A stretch of DNA of 64,000 nucleotides from Anopheles merus (taxonomy: Eukaryota; Arthropoda; Insecta; Diptera; Culicidae). The translations under genes were made by a program, and so were the position numbers. Below, piece by piece: positions 1-11,502 of this stretch (position 1 is its first letter; the number at the start of each line of letters is the position of its first letter). The notes below the pieces were generated by a model. It was given only the letters and a program-made list of their open reading frames with translations. It ran no database searches and was not told the DNA's origin. The DNA is taken from the NCBI RefSeq assembly GCF_017562075.2, contig NC_054083.1:31653558-31717557 (forward strand), in the 5' to 3' direction.

Positions 1-3000
1 TGTCCCTAGCGGGTGTTTGGGTGCCGGTTGAGCGGACCCGGATGTCGCCAACATTCTTTCGCACCTGCCATAAATTTTGGGATACAGAAAATAAGTTCGT
101 TTTCTTCGAAAGAGGGTATCTGGTGTCTGCGTTTGTGTGTGTGTTGATTCTTAAAACCCTTAAAAAAGGTGGTAGTCTGTGGGTTATATATTTTGAAGAA
201 AAGATATCTTAAGCTCGATAGGAGCCTTGCTGCTTCTGGATTAGTTTTTCAATTAGGGCACATAAAGTTGTTTGTTTCGGTAAAGGAGTGTTTGATTGTC
301 TCGTTAAGAAGTAGAAATGAATAGAAATCTAACATTGGATTTACGGTGATGGTGATCAGAAGATATAATATATTTGTTATCAGTCATATTGTGTCTAGTT
401 ACAATTATTGATAACTGCAGCAGGACCATACGTAAGATGCGATCATATAAGACTAGGATGCAACAAATAATTGAGGATAAAAGTTGAACATCATCTGATT
501 CCTTTCTGGTTTACACGTCATTAATAGATATTTAATCCAGTTATGTATTTTACATTATCGTGTTGATGTCGTGAGTTTCTGATAATCATAAATTTGAGGT
601 TCTCGCTAACATGCATTTATTTTTTAATACCATTAGGTTCTAGCGTATTTTACCGTAAATGGACCCTTTTTGCTTAATGAGTCTTTCCATCATCAGATCA
701 TTTTATGCGAGGTTTGGTCCCTTGAAGAATTGAACGCAGGATTATTCCATTGAACGAATTAAAGTACAAGAAAAGGCAATGGATGTGTTTATGCCATATC
801 AATTTCCTAGATTAGATTTCCCACACAAGAGTGAATGCAATCGTTCCCTTTATAGCTAGGATGTCTGCATCCAAGGGACAGTAGCTGTAACTTAAACAAA
901 AGATAAGACAACAAAACTGCGCTTGAAGAGTAACTCGTCTTTAGCCGGGGAGTGTTGAAATTGAAGTAATGGTAAATGCCGGAACATCATCAATTTATTC
1001 TTGCGAGTGGTCAATTTGTGGCAGCTCCTTCCATTCGTCCATCTCAAATGTAGCTCCATCGCTGTAAAAGATAAATATTTTACTAATGCAATTCTCACAC
1101 TTATTGCATCGTGTAGCTCTCTCTACAGTGAATCGTTTTACTGCAACACACACTTACATGCATGTAATGTAATGGTAGAGGTTGTAAGAGAACCGCCGTT
1201 CAAAGTGCAATGTTAGAAGCAATTTGGCAATGTTCCATATCTCCCCTCGCTCCCCTTTTTTCTAGCTTCCACCGTATTCACACTCAGCCAGAGCTTCCGC
1301 ATTACCATCCCGGGTGATATAATTCCAATCGAATTGAACATCTCGTGTGGTTTCGCGAGTGTTGTTGATTGTTTGGGTAAAAGCAGAACGGGCCGAGGTA
1401 CATCCGTGGCGCGGTTCGGAAATATTATACATCATATCTGTCGCTGCTGCGGTGCACAGGCTCTCCGTGAAGGTGGGAGAACATCGAAATCGGAATCTGG
1501 CTCCGTATTTCTTACTGATTCATGAGCTTCCACGATCTTGGCACGGATTCTTTGCAACATCGCTTCAATTTGTCTTATTGGCGGAAAGTAAGATGCATTC
1601 CCGAAGCTGTTGCGGCGTTGGGGTTGTACGCGTGTGTGTTTGTGTGTCTTTTTTTTACACATAATTTTCCAACATAAAATTTGAGCAAGCACTTCGTTCT
1701 GCATGTACGCGTTTGAAGCTGTCAGATATTGGAAAATTGGTCGTGCATGTGTACTGCCGGTGTATTTGCACAATTTCTTTAGCTGTGGCTACCTTTTTTA
1801 TTCGGCTGGAATGGACACCACTCGGACAGGATGCGCGCAACTTAAGTCTTCTGCACAAGCTCTCGGTTTCGGTACCAATCGCGATATGGCCATGCATGGG
1901 GCATTGCCTATGCCCGGTTGCACGGTTGGGGGACCCGCCAGGCACGGGGAGGGGGCTAAAATAACACATTTTGAAAAATGTGACTACGGTAGCGGCAGCA
2001 GTATCTTGAACTGGTGTGTGTGTGTGTGTTGTTGCTTTTTGCCATCGTTTGAAAATTCCCGATCGGAACATCTTCAGAGACAGCTTCATTCCAACTTTTC
2101 GACAGCAGCACAGCGCCTTGTTGGCCAAGTGAGAGCTCGGTCGCTCCCTCGCAAGTCTCGTTTTTCGCGCTGCGTATGTTTGCAACGGTGGCAAGGATAA
2201 GAAGCTCGGACTAAAATGAAATATCTCCCCTGGGAAGCAGGAGCTCGTGCTCCTCGTACCCGTTCTTCACTCGTAGTTTTGTTTTGCAGGCACATGGGGG
2301 GGTACACATGTGAACATGCATAAAGTCAATGGCTTGCTTTTTTTTCGTTGTTTTCTTGCAATCCGACCCACTTGCAGCACGATGGAAAGCGTGGAAAGCT
2401 GTCAGAAAAAGTTATATTGGCAATGGTTTTAGATTGAAAAGCGTCCAAACTGTGATTGCTGTTTAGCTTAAGTCTTGTGTCTGGTGGAGGGGGTGGTGCT
2501 GACATGCCACCGAAAGGAATGGTTCGGGTGTATAGGAGCAGGTGCAGCGCGCTGATTGTTTGGTGCAAATGATTGAAATAAGAAAATAAATTGCAATCCG
2601 GAGCAAAGTGAGGGGTTGCTTTTGGAGCCAGCTTTGATGGTGGGTGTAGATCCACTATGTTACGAAAAAGAAACTAAACCTTTGGGCTAAAGTATGGTGA
2701 GTGACTTTCAAGCTCACACGATTTGATTGTTCGAATCGTTTATTTGCAGCAGTTTGCTGTTTGTAATGGTAGTAATTGCATTATACAGATTTTCTTTGTT
2801 ACAGCTTTCGTTTATCGCTGCAGTTGTGTGCTTCTTTTGGTCTCATTTATTTTATCTCATGTCTGCAATCTACTTCTAGTATCTAGTATTTGGTAAGTTA
2901 TAAGATGGTGCATTAGTTTGAATGACCTTTATAACTCTTTAGATTGAATGCATACTTAAAGTGTTGATGCATCTGGATACTTCAAATTTGCATGACCTTA

Positions 3001-4560
3001 AAAAATATACGCTCAGTATTACTTCGTTAGGTGTACTGGTTTGAATGACACTGTTGTAAGGGCTTAACATTTGTAACGAAGATTATAAGAAATAAATAAA
3101 ATAATAAAGTAAAGTTTTGGAATATTTGGAACACTTTTTTATGGTAGGAAAGGTACCAAATGTAGAAACAACGGCTATATTCCACGGCTACCTTTTACTC
3201 GACAAAAGAATGTATTTTGTATAGAGACCAAACTCTGTGCTACTGATTGCATAAGAGAGCATATGTATGCCTTCTTGTACGGTGCACTCAACCTGCCACT
3301 TGTAGTGCGATCTCCATGACAGCCCGAGTCCATAAAGCATACACCCGTGCCCCGTCCGCTTGACAACGTCGACCAGACTGTTGAGTTTGCATTTCCATTT
3401 TCAAAAATAACATTATTCATAGCATGCAGTCACGGGCGCTAAGATCAAGCGCCGGGGTTTGCGCCGCCAGCCGCCGCAGCATAGTTCTTATCTCTAAGCC
3501 AACCGCGCACAGCAGCAATAGACGAAACACAAACAACTGCAAGATGCTCCGTGGGGGGGGGGGAAGTATACCCGTTCCAACCGAAAACACATTTGCAGAT
3601 CGCGTTCATATGCCGTGCTGCTGCTCCTGCTTCCCTGTCCTTTCCTCAAACACTTCTTAGTAAAGGAGATTAGTTTTGCATAATTGCACCATTTGCCGAT
3701 GGAACGACGCGGTCGATTTCCTGCGTCGCGTTCGACGCCGGGCAAAAAATACGTCTTTCCACCAAGCCGCCAGCAGCACTTGTGAGGTGTGTGTGTGTGG
3801 TGCAGTTGGATTCAATCGTCCCGCAGCCTCTGTGGGTGAGCGGTGGATTTGTGGCTCAACTGGGGACAGATTTATGTTATGGGGCGGAAAGTTTTCCGAT
3901 AAATTTCACCCGAATTTATAAGTAAAAAGTTTGCTGCAAAAAACCACACCATCTTGTTTTTTTAGTGGGTGTGGGAGTGTGGCGGGCGGTGGCGGTGTGA
4001 CCATGTTCTGCAAGATGACATGTGTTTTCCGACTGACTCACTACCGGTTCAAACATTCGGTAGTTTTGTTGCGCTTTCCCGAGCTTTTCTTGACAATTCT
4101 TTCTCTGCGCTGTCTGCTGGTGGAAGATATAAACTACCGAGGTGGTAGAGAGAAAAAATGCATGATAATGGACACGACGTGAACCATTTTTAGCAAATAT
4201 TTTCTCGCTTCCTTTAAGACGTTGGTTTTGGAGGGGTTTTGCCCTGATGTTTCTACTGTACTGTCTGCGGTATCTTTGGATTAACATTTAATGGAAATTT
4301 TTCTCCGATAAGTTGTTGCCAGAAGCAAAAAAGACGACAAAGTAAAGCAAAAACGACAGAAAAAAAAACCTACAATGAATCAAACAGCAGCAGACGCAAG
4401 TGGCTGAATGGGAAAGTTTTTTTTTGTTCTTGTTGTATTCATTCTTGCTTTGCTGGAACCAATTTGAAATCGTTTTGTAAAACCGCATCACGGCTTGAGA
4501 AAGCTGAAAAAAAAGAAACACTCGGACGAATGCAAAACTGAAATTGACTGCAGAAGCGAA
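1..4560. other. Non-coding stretch, left edge
   Basis: I see no gene here. Open frames on both strands are short, overlap each other and show no domain or conserved motif. The stretch holds a (GT)8 microsatellite at 2014-2029, a 9-base G run near 3546-3554, and an AT-rich part from about 2870 to 3130. A pyrimidine tract ending in TTTTGCAG at about 2280-2289 resembles a splice acceptor, but no coding frame follows it. The composition is that of an insect intron or intergenic region. Confidence 0.6.
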
Positions 4561-6751
4561 GTAACGAATGAGCCGGGGGTGGGTCTAGAAGAAGATGTTG
4601 TTGGTGAAACTATCTCAGCAAAGACGGTGCGCCGGTAATTGTTATCCCTAGTGCAAGCACAAAAGGGTACGGGACGAGCTAGTTGTTGATGGCTTCCGGA
4701 AGCCGGATGACAAATCAGAAGCGGAAAAACGGAGACCGCAGAGGAAAAGCGAAGGAAGGCACTGCCGCAATGTCAACGGCTGTCCGGCAGGATGAATTGT
4801 AAATATGATTATTTAATATTCCACAAACAGCTCAATAAGTGGTGGACGGTGCAGCAGTACGAGGCGTGTGCCATCCTTCCGATTCGATCCGCTTCGTGTT
4901 GTACTGTGTCGGGACGATGTGTTTACATTCAATAGCTTTTAATAGTTGCAATGGCAAATAAGATGAAGCCAAGAGAAACAGTACGTGAGGAGGAACAAAA
5001 CTTTCATCCTTCGGGGTTTGTGGTTGTCTCAGTACAAATAATAGCTTTTCGAAAACAAAATGGTATCGTCCTCGAACGGTTTGAATCGGCGAGAAAGCAA
5101 TAATTTCTTTCGCAGTCTTGTACCAAACACCCTTGGCATTTTAAGTAAGGATACCTGGTTAAAATGGGTTTAAAAGGTGAAAGCTCAAAACCGGAGCTCA
5201 GGATGCAGAACAAGGATGAATTTGAATAGAGAATTGTCGTCCCTCTGCCATGACAACATCATCCCCGCAGTGTAAGAATGGATTCGATAGTGGAGACTTG
5301 ACTTTTCCTCCCGGCTTTGTATTTGTTCAACTTCTACCAAGCTTTCCCGTTATTTCTTGACTAAGAATGGATTTCGTTCCATTTATTTACCTTCCAAGAA
5401 CCTTAAAGGCGCCGACCGAGATGATGATCATTACTGCTGGGCCGTTTAGTGGGGGGGAGCAAGCTGTCAATGGCAGGACTGGCATGACATTCTGGTTCTT
5501 GCAAAGGAAGCGAATGGGTGTGATTGGGCGTTAGAGGCGTAGGGAGATTCCCTTTCAATGCAAATAATAGGTAAAAGGGCAGCCCACAGCAGCTAAACCC
5601 GGGTGCTGTTCGGCCTGTTTCGAGCTGTTGGCTGGCGGTTTTCGGTAAAAAAGGGTTTTGTGGTGTTTGTTAGCCGAAAGAGAACAAACATACAAAGAAG
5701 AGAAGGGATTTTTTTGCAACAAAAGTTGTTGTATTTTTTTTAAATAAAAATAGGAATATGCAAAAGCTAATTACGATCCTACTTCAAGTGTTGTTGGATA
5801 ATATTAAACTCCTTTTTGGGAACCCTTGAAAGTCAATGCGGAAAAAAGTCAGTTATTCAAAACAAAAGTATGTTTTGAATGGTTACCATAAAATGTTACA
5901 TATAAATGTTGGACATGGCTTGAAATTACCTCAAATACAAATGAAGAATTTCTTCAATCATTATAAACTGGGCCTTCTATGTTTAATTTTAAAATTTAAT
6001 TAAGATAACATGAATTGAAACCCATATAGTAGTTTTTGTTTGCTTATTTTTATTTTATTTTTTTCGGTCAGGGTTTTTTTAGCATTAACCCCATTTTTAG
6101 AGTCTGACATCATCGTAAACAATGTTATGACAAATCGCAAATTCATTCTAGTATACAGCTCGTTAAGTTATTTGTAAGTTGTTGTATTCTAATTCTACGA
6201 TAAAAGTGTCACCCTCGCCATAGAAAAAAAAAAAACAACCTCACCGCTTGGTCCAAACGTGCTCAAACTTTCGTCTTTTGTCATTTTTGCATCATTATCC
6301 CTTTGGTGCGTCAAGTACACGAGGTTGTGGGCAGCAGGGACACACAGTTTGTGGGCAATCAACTCCTTGAATGAAAGTGAAAATAGCAAGCGAGCAAGCT
6401 AAAGCGAAGAGAAGAAAAAAACACCCTTCCGTTGGCACGTTTTGTCTGCATTTTATTACTTCACTAACGCGCTCCGTAATCGTAATCTCATTTCCAACCG
6501 GACCAAAGCCTTCGTTAGCGGCTGGGCTTTATTTTCCTTCAAGTAGCCCGTAGTCGGCTAGAGTGAAAGTAAAAGTCAAAAAGGGAAAAGCGCAAAGAGG
6601 AAGTATCTACGCTTATGGACGGGGTGCGCGCGGTGCGTGATGTTGATGGGTGACACACAAACTGACATTTTCGGTCGGTGCGTAGATTGGTTACGCGCGG
6701 GCTCGCCTCTATACCGGCCTGTGATGAAGGAAGTAAAGGACAACGTCGGTG

Positions 6752-6800
6752 TGCTGCTGCTGCTGATCATCATCGTCGTCGTCGTGGTCATAATCATAAT
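6752..6800. repeat. Compound trinucleotide microsatellite (CTG/ATC/GTC)
   Basis: Successive CTG, ATC and GTC triplets run without a break and then decay into ATAATC-type sequence. Any peptide read through it (runs of Leu/Ile/Val or Asp/His) is a by-product of the repeat and is not evidence of a gene. Confidence 0.8.
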
Positions 6801-7779
6801 TTTCAATTCCATACCATTGCGGAGTGTGACGTTGAATGGATCCGGGAGAGCGAAAGGACTTGCGATGGGAGCAAGCGCAGATTTGTCGATGCAAAAAGGT
6901 TTGGGATGGATTTTGGTCCCGTTTTTTGATGACCAGGAGGGAGTGAGGGCTATTTGAATGTCAAATCACATTGTCACGAAATTGAGACCGAGTTTAAAGG
7001 TCCGATTTGAAGACTCTTTTGCCTTTTGGGGGAGAGGAAGTTTGGTAGGTAATAAAAAAAAACAAGTTCAACAACAGTCTCAAAAGAACTAAGAGTGAAC
7101 CTACGCCAGAACGTCACGTGATACTGTTTCAAGACAGAATACTCTGAGCAGGAAGAAAATTAAAGTCAAGTGTCTACCAAAGAAAAAGAAAAACACCATT
7201 CGTGCTCTGGCATAAAAATGCTCCAAAATCTGGCAGCAGTGAGGACTGCCCAAAAGCATGCAGAAATTAAAGTCAACGCTATTTGGTTGCTTTGTTTGCT
7301 TTCATTTCATTGACCCAGACGGGGGGAGCGGTGGCTCATGATGAGCATTAAATAAATATTCCTTAAATGTAAAGGCACACCAACTCACCAGCAGCGCCAG
7401 CGCCACGAGACACGGGAGGAATAATTTTGAGTGGAAGAAAGTCGGCTTGCAGATAATTTCGTCACAAGTGGTTTGACGAAAGCGACGATTCCGTACAGTG
7501 GGCGGGACCGAGCGAGAGTGAAAGTTGTTCAAGATGTTATCGATGCCATGAGGATTGAACCACCCTCCTCCCGAATGCGTGGAAAAATATTCCCCTCCCC
7601 TCTTGGTGCTACTTCTGTTGTTGTTCGTATTTTCTGTACGGCCTTTTGCTTATGTTCTCCGGGCCAGCCTAAACGACACGCATAACGTAAATCAATCAGT
7701 GCCGTTGCCCGAGATTGATGGAGATTCGCTGCCCTACCAAGCTGCCGTCACTCGTCGCAGTTTCATGACGAAGTACACG

Positions 7780-7780
<1 letters not shown>

Positions 7781-7817
<37 letters not shown>
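7781..7817. repeat. (AC)18 dinucleotide microsatellite
   Basis: An uninterrupted AC array of 37 bases. It is one of the longest pure dinucleotide arrays in the window and likely to vary in length between individuals. Confidence 0.95.
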
Positions 7818-7818
<1 letters not shown>

Positions 7819-8390
7819 GTTGACGGCTGGATGGTATTTCAGATGATGCTCTAAGTAAAAGCCGTCAACAATCAATAGACTAGCAAATCGGATTGTGCAC
7901 GAATGGCGTGGCACTCCTCACACGCACAATACCGGCCTATTCTTGGAACCTGGTTTGGAAAGAAACCAAATCGAAGCAAGAAGAGTAGCAGAAAACGTTA
8001 AGCAAACACTTGTGAAATATTTCGTACGTTTTTCCCCGTTTCCCGACATAAAAAAGCGAAATCGACAACCTCATTGAAGATCCTTAAATCGGCTCAACCA
8101 TCCAAAGAGAAGGAAGCGATGGGTGATTTTTTGTTGTTGGAGAGATTTGGTTCGCTCCAATTCACCATTAAAGGTACGGTACTGGTTGCCCTGGCTCGCC
8201 CGTTTGCAACTGACGTCCCCCGTGTAGGTGCAGGGGAAAGGGTCTGCCTTCTGCTACAGCCGCGCGCGGGCGTAAGAACTTTTCCCAGAGCACTTTTAAA
8301 TACACTTCCGAAAGAATTCAAATATGCTGCGCCCATTATGATGAAAACGAAAAAGTTTTCACTTTTCTTTTGGGTGTGTGAAGATTGGAG

Positions 8391-8405
8391 TTTTTTTTTT
8401 TTTTT
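8391..8405. repeat. T15 homopolymer
   Basis: Fifteen consecutive T residues. It could be the pyrimidine tract of a splice acceptor, but no AG follows directly. Confidence 0.9.
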
Positions 8406-8922
8406 GGTGGGCAGGGGAAGCGACGATGGCGTTACTAAAGTATGGTCGTAGTAGGTTGAGAGCTTGCCGACGCCGACACCACCGCCGCAGAATCGTCCGT
8501 TCTATGAATGGAGCTCCTGTGAGGAGTAATTTAATTAGAACTCAATTATATGATTCCACACGCGCAGTGTGAGGGAGTCGGTGGTGGAGGAGTGATTGTG
8601 TTTTCTTTTTTTCTCACTTTGGCAGGCAAATTTGGAGAATGACGATCGCGAAGGATGATTGTTTTACATTTGGTAGTAATGTTTGTGTATTATGTTTTGT
8701 TTTTGGTTGTATAAGTTTACTTACGCGAATTGGGTTGTTTTGTCGTTGTACTGTTTCTTTACCATTGTAATAGTAAGGGCAATGGTAATTGAAAAAGCAT
8801 ATACGATTCACGGGGTTAGTGTTAGCTTTAGTTAGATGTTAAACTTAAACACGTAAAATGGGAAAATATTTGCTTTCATAAAACAATCGGACAACAATAC
8901 TGTATTGCTTTGAATTACGGGT

Positions 8923-8928
8923 ATTCAA
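8923..8928. repeat. Left copy of putative 6-bp target-site duplication (ATTCAA)
   Basis: ATTCAA lies immediately outside the trinucleotide tail of the minus-strand retrotransposon and is repeated exactly at 11281-11286, where the element's homology ends. Six bases could match by chance. The placement at both outer edges is what makes a target-site duplication likely. Confidence 0.55.
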
Positions 8929-8961
<33 letters not shown>

Positions 8962-8966
8962 TATTA
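8929..8966 (-). repeat. TAA-type trinucleotide 3' tail of the retrotransposon
   Basis: About eleven TTA/ATT units on the plus strand, reading as TAA/AAT on the element strand, sit directly between the 3' UTR and the ATTCAA flank. The tail marks the 3' terminus and explains why a trinucleotide array is found here. Simple-sequence tails of this kind replace poly(A) in several insect LINE families. Confidence 0.85.
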
Positions 8967-9046
8967 ACGTTATCGGGCAATAGGCCTAAATAACAGATAC
9001 AAATTCTTAATTAGTAAACAACTTAAACATAAATAACGCTAGTCCT

Positions 9047-10369
9047 TTACAACTGACGAAGGTGAGAAACAGGGATATGAAAATCTGCAGATGATTCAAG
9101 TCTATTGTAGCTGACACACATTTTAATTAAAGGATCGTTAGCGCCAAATGCAGAAGATCGAAATGGGATCCTGATTAAAGACCTGCTTCTAAGATCCCTA
9201 GTAGGTGCAGAAAAACTGATCAGATTTAAAATTTCAGGTGCATCAATAAGCCCATTTAACAATTTATGCATGAAAATACATTGAGCATTCTTTCTCCTGT
9301 GTTCTAAAGTTTCGAGACCAAATAACTGACACCTGACATGGTACGGAGGGCGTGGCATTTGGTTTGACCAAGGAAGACGATAAAACATAGCGCGTGTCGC
9401 CTTTTTCTGAACTTTTTCTATCATGTCTATATAGGTCACTTGGTTTGGACACCAAACAACGCAAGCAAATTCTAGTATAGGACGGACTAGGGCACAGTAT
9501 AACGATTTAAGACAGAAAGGATCTTTAAAGTCGGAAGAAGCACGTAGAATAAAACCTAACATATTTAATGCTTTTGAGACGATTGTGTGGAAATGGCACG
9601 AAAATATAAGTTTACTGTCTAACATTATTCCTAAATCACGAGCTACAGATGACCGCGGCACACTGTCTTGACCTATTTTGTAATTAAAAGTTATTGGAAT
9701 CCTTTTCGTAGAGAAAGTAATGCAGTTACATTTTTGTACATTCACAAACATTTCGTTATCATGGCACCACGTCAAAAAACGGTTTATGGAATCTTGAAGT
9801 ATTTCGCAGTGATTTGAATTTTCAACAGCAAGGAACATCTTAAGATCGTCTGCATATAGTAAAACATTGACGTTGGGAACAGCAAACACAATATCGTTAA
9901 TAAATATAATAAATAATAATGGCCCTAATATGCTTCCTTGTGGAACACCAGAAAAGTTACAGAAAGGGTCAGAAAAAGTTTTTCCAATTTTTACATTAAT
10001 GCAACGGTTCATTAGGTAGCTTTCTAACCATGCTAAAAAATTTGAGTGTACACCATATTTTAATAATTTAGCAAGCAATAAGTAGTGGTTGACCTTGTCA
10101 AATGCAGCGCAGAAGTCGGTATAAATGACATCAACCTGGAGGCCCTTGTCAATATTGGAGTAGCAAAATTGAAGCAAATGAAGCAGGTTAGTTTCAATCG
10201 AACGTTTAGGCATGAAGCCGTGTTGCATAACAGATATAACAGGCAGGAAAGCGTAGGACATGTGGCGGAACATAACTTTTTCAAACAGCTTACTACAAGC
10301 ACATAACATAGAGATTCCGCGATAATTACATATATCAGATTTGTCTCCTTTTTTAAAGACAAGAAGATT
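9047..10369 (-). pseudogene. Reverse transcriptase portion of LINE ORF2 (frameshifted from its N-terminal part)
   Basis: This frame encodes the catalytic core of a non-LTR reverse transcriptase, which copies element RNA at a nicked chromosomal target. It is open from about 10369; the first in-frame methionine is at 10309 and gives 420 residues. The open part upstream includes NYRGIS, a conserved RT block, so that methionine is not the real start. Counting from it: QHGF at about 29-32, the first catalytic Asp in YTDF at about 63-66, GVPQGSILGPLLF at 121-133, and YADD at 152-155 (9845-9856). A C-terminal region with conserved Leu/Arg-rich blocks (EKVQKKATR, LETLEHRR) follows, with no RNase H. 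The catalytic aspartates are intact and no internal stop occurs, so the copy looks fairly young. It is dead as a whole because of the frameshift and the missing 5' end. Confidence 0.93.
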
Positions 10370-11282
10370 TCATGTAAGAAGATTTCCATATTTGCGGGAA
10401 GCATTTCGACTGTAAGGATTTGTTGAAAAGTTGAGTCAGAATAGGCAAAAGAGCAGCCTTACAGTGAATAAGAATTGCACTGGGAATGTTGTCCGGCCCA
10501 GAGGCATACGAAAGCTTCAGTTGCGATATGGCAGCATCGACTTCATCTTCACTGATAGTAGATGTGGATAAGTCAACTGCGTCGTTGATTGCGGAAAGTG
10601 CTGAAGATAGGTTGAGAGGTTTCGAAGAATTGCAGGTGTACACGGAAGCAAAGTGTTCTGCAAAACCTTTGCAGAGGTCATCTTCACCCGAAATGATGTT
10701 TCCCTTGAAGTTCATTACAGCTGGAAGACGGTCGCAGGATTTCTTATTCCGTATGAATTTCCAGAATGCTAGTGGATCCTTTTTGAATCTGAATTCGATC
10801 TTTCTAACGTAGTCAGCATACGCAAAACGGTTTAACTGTTTGTAAATCCGAGCAGCGCGAGCAAAGTTTGCTTGGTTGGTGCTGTTTCGAAGACTGCGCA
10901 GTTTTTGTTGGGCATTACATCTCCGGCGTTTGGCGGCACGTAGTGCATTATTAGCCCACGGTGGTTTCGATGGAGGATTAAAGCAGGGAACAAACTGTTC
11001 GAATAATCCATTTAGATGATTTGTGAAGCTTAATACGCTATCGTTGATATCGTGGTTAGACTTCAATAATTCCCAATTGGTTTGAGTTAGCGCTATTGTT
11101 AATTCATCAAATTTCGTACGTCTAAAGTTCAAATCTCTCCGTTCTGGGGACTCAGAAGACGACAAATTCTGTTGTGGAACCATGAAGCAGGTAAGTAGAG
11201 CAGGGTGATGTGGATCAGGTTCAACTATGGATTCAAAACTCAGTTCTAAGTTATTTTTGGCATGTAATATTTTCCTACTCAT
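10353..11282 (-). pseudogene. Endonuclease C-terminus and linker of LINE ORF2
   Basis: A 309-residue frame covering the stretch between endonuclease and reverse transcriptase. DPHHP at residues 23-27 matches the last conserved block of the APE-type endonuclease, so nearly all of that domain is absent. The middle part is basic (around KRRRCNAQQKLR), as is usual between the two domains. The end (SYASGPDNIPSAIL, then FPQIWKSSYM) matches the start of LINE reverse transcriptases. The frame then shifts and stops. Its ATG at 11280-11282 is not a true start: two of its three bases lie in the flanking ATTCAA repeat, so it formed at the insertion junction. Confidence 0.88.
10361..10385 (-). other. Frameshift site with short direct repeat in ORF2
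   Basis: AAATCTTCTT occurs twice on the element strand, separated by ACATG. The second copy lies just after codons for IWKSSYM, where related elements continue within about two codons into the FKKGD block. The extra bases shift the frame and make a stop at about 10353. The pattern suggests a small slippage or duplication mutation in this copy. Confidence 0.65.
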
Positions 11283-11286
11283 TCAA
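11281..11286. repeat. Right copy of putative target-site duplication (ATTCAA)
   Basis: Identical to 8923-8928. It abuts the point where recognisable LINE coding sequence stops, and so defines the 5' junction of the truncated element. Confidence 0.55.
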
Positions 11287-11403
11287 TTTTAATCGGTTAT
11301 ATCCCTGCATAATTGATGCAAATTGTTTTCGTTTGAGAAAAAATAATAATTTTCTAATAATTATACTATAAATATTGCAAAAAATCATAAAATTGCAACG
11401 ATA

Positions 11404-11502
11404 TTTTGATTCAAATTCCGGACAGTTTCGGGCTCATGTTTAAAATTACGGGCGTTTTGATTCGAATCCCGGACAGCATCAACATTGTGTCTAAAACATT
11501 CA
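11404..11502. repeat. Two-copy degenerate tandem repeat, 51-bp period
   Basis: Copy 1 begins at 11404 and copy 2 at 11455. Both open with TTTTGATTC, continue with an AAT(T/C)CCGGACAG block and later share a TAAAA block; the first 26 bases differ at only four positions. The pair lies about 120 bp from the LINE 5' junction. It could be the edge of an older repeat or a minisatellite remnant. The family is not recognised. Confidence 0.65.

Larger units (their letters stand above)
4561..8922. other. Non-coding stretch before the retrotransposon
   Basis: No gene is visible. The stretch contains a 14-bp perfect palindrome GGCTTCCGGAAGCC at 4691-4704 with an ETS-like TTCCGGAA core, an AT-rich section at about 5690-6200, a mixed trinucleotide tract at 6752-6800, an (AC)18 array at 7781-7817 and a T15 run at 8391-8405. 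A good acceptor-like sequence (pyrimidines then TTTGGCAG) ends at about 8629. The frame after it reads only about ten codons to a stop, so I do not call an exon. Confidence 0.6.
8929..11280 (-). mobile_element. 5'-truncated non-LTR retrotransposon (LINE)
   Basis: This is a LINE copy read on the minus strand. In element order it holds the end of an apurinic-type endonuclease (DPHHP motif), a linker, a full reverse transcriptase with GVPQGSILGPLLF and YADD, a long C-terminal domain, a short 3' UTR, and a TAA/AAT trinucleotide tail at its low-coordinate end. There is no RNase H domain. The layout fits the CR1/L2/Jockey assemblage. The exact clade cannot be fixed by eye, and the TAA-type tail recalls I elements, which normally do carry RNase H. 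The start of the element, including any ORF1 and most of the endonuclease, is missing, as expected from incomplete target-primed reverse transcription. ATTCAA flanks both ends. One frameshift breaks the protein near 10361-10385. Outside this copy no other part of the element is seen in the window. Confidence 0.93.

Noticed and set aside
1655..2200. Long overlapping frames on both strands (165-179 residues)
   Set aside because: They overlap antiparallel, include a GT array and have no conserved motif. This is expected by chance at this composition.
10085..10812. Plus-strand frames across the retrotransposon
   Set aside because: They are antisense shadows of the reverse transcriptase and linker coding on the minus strand.
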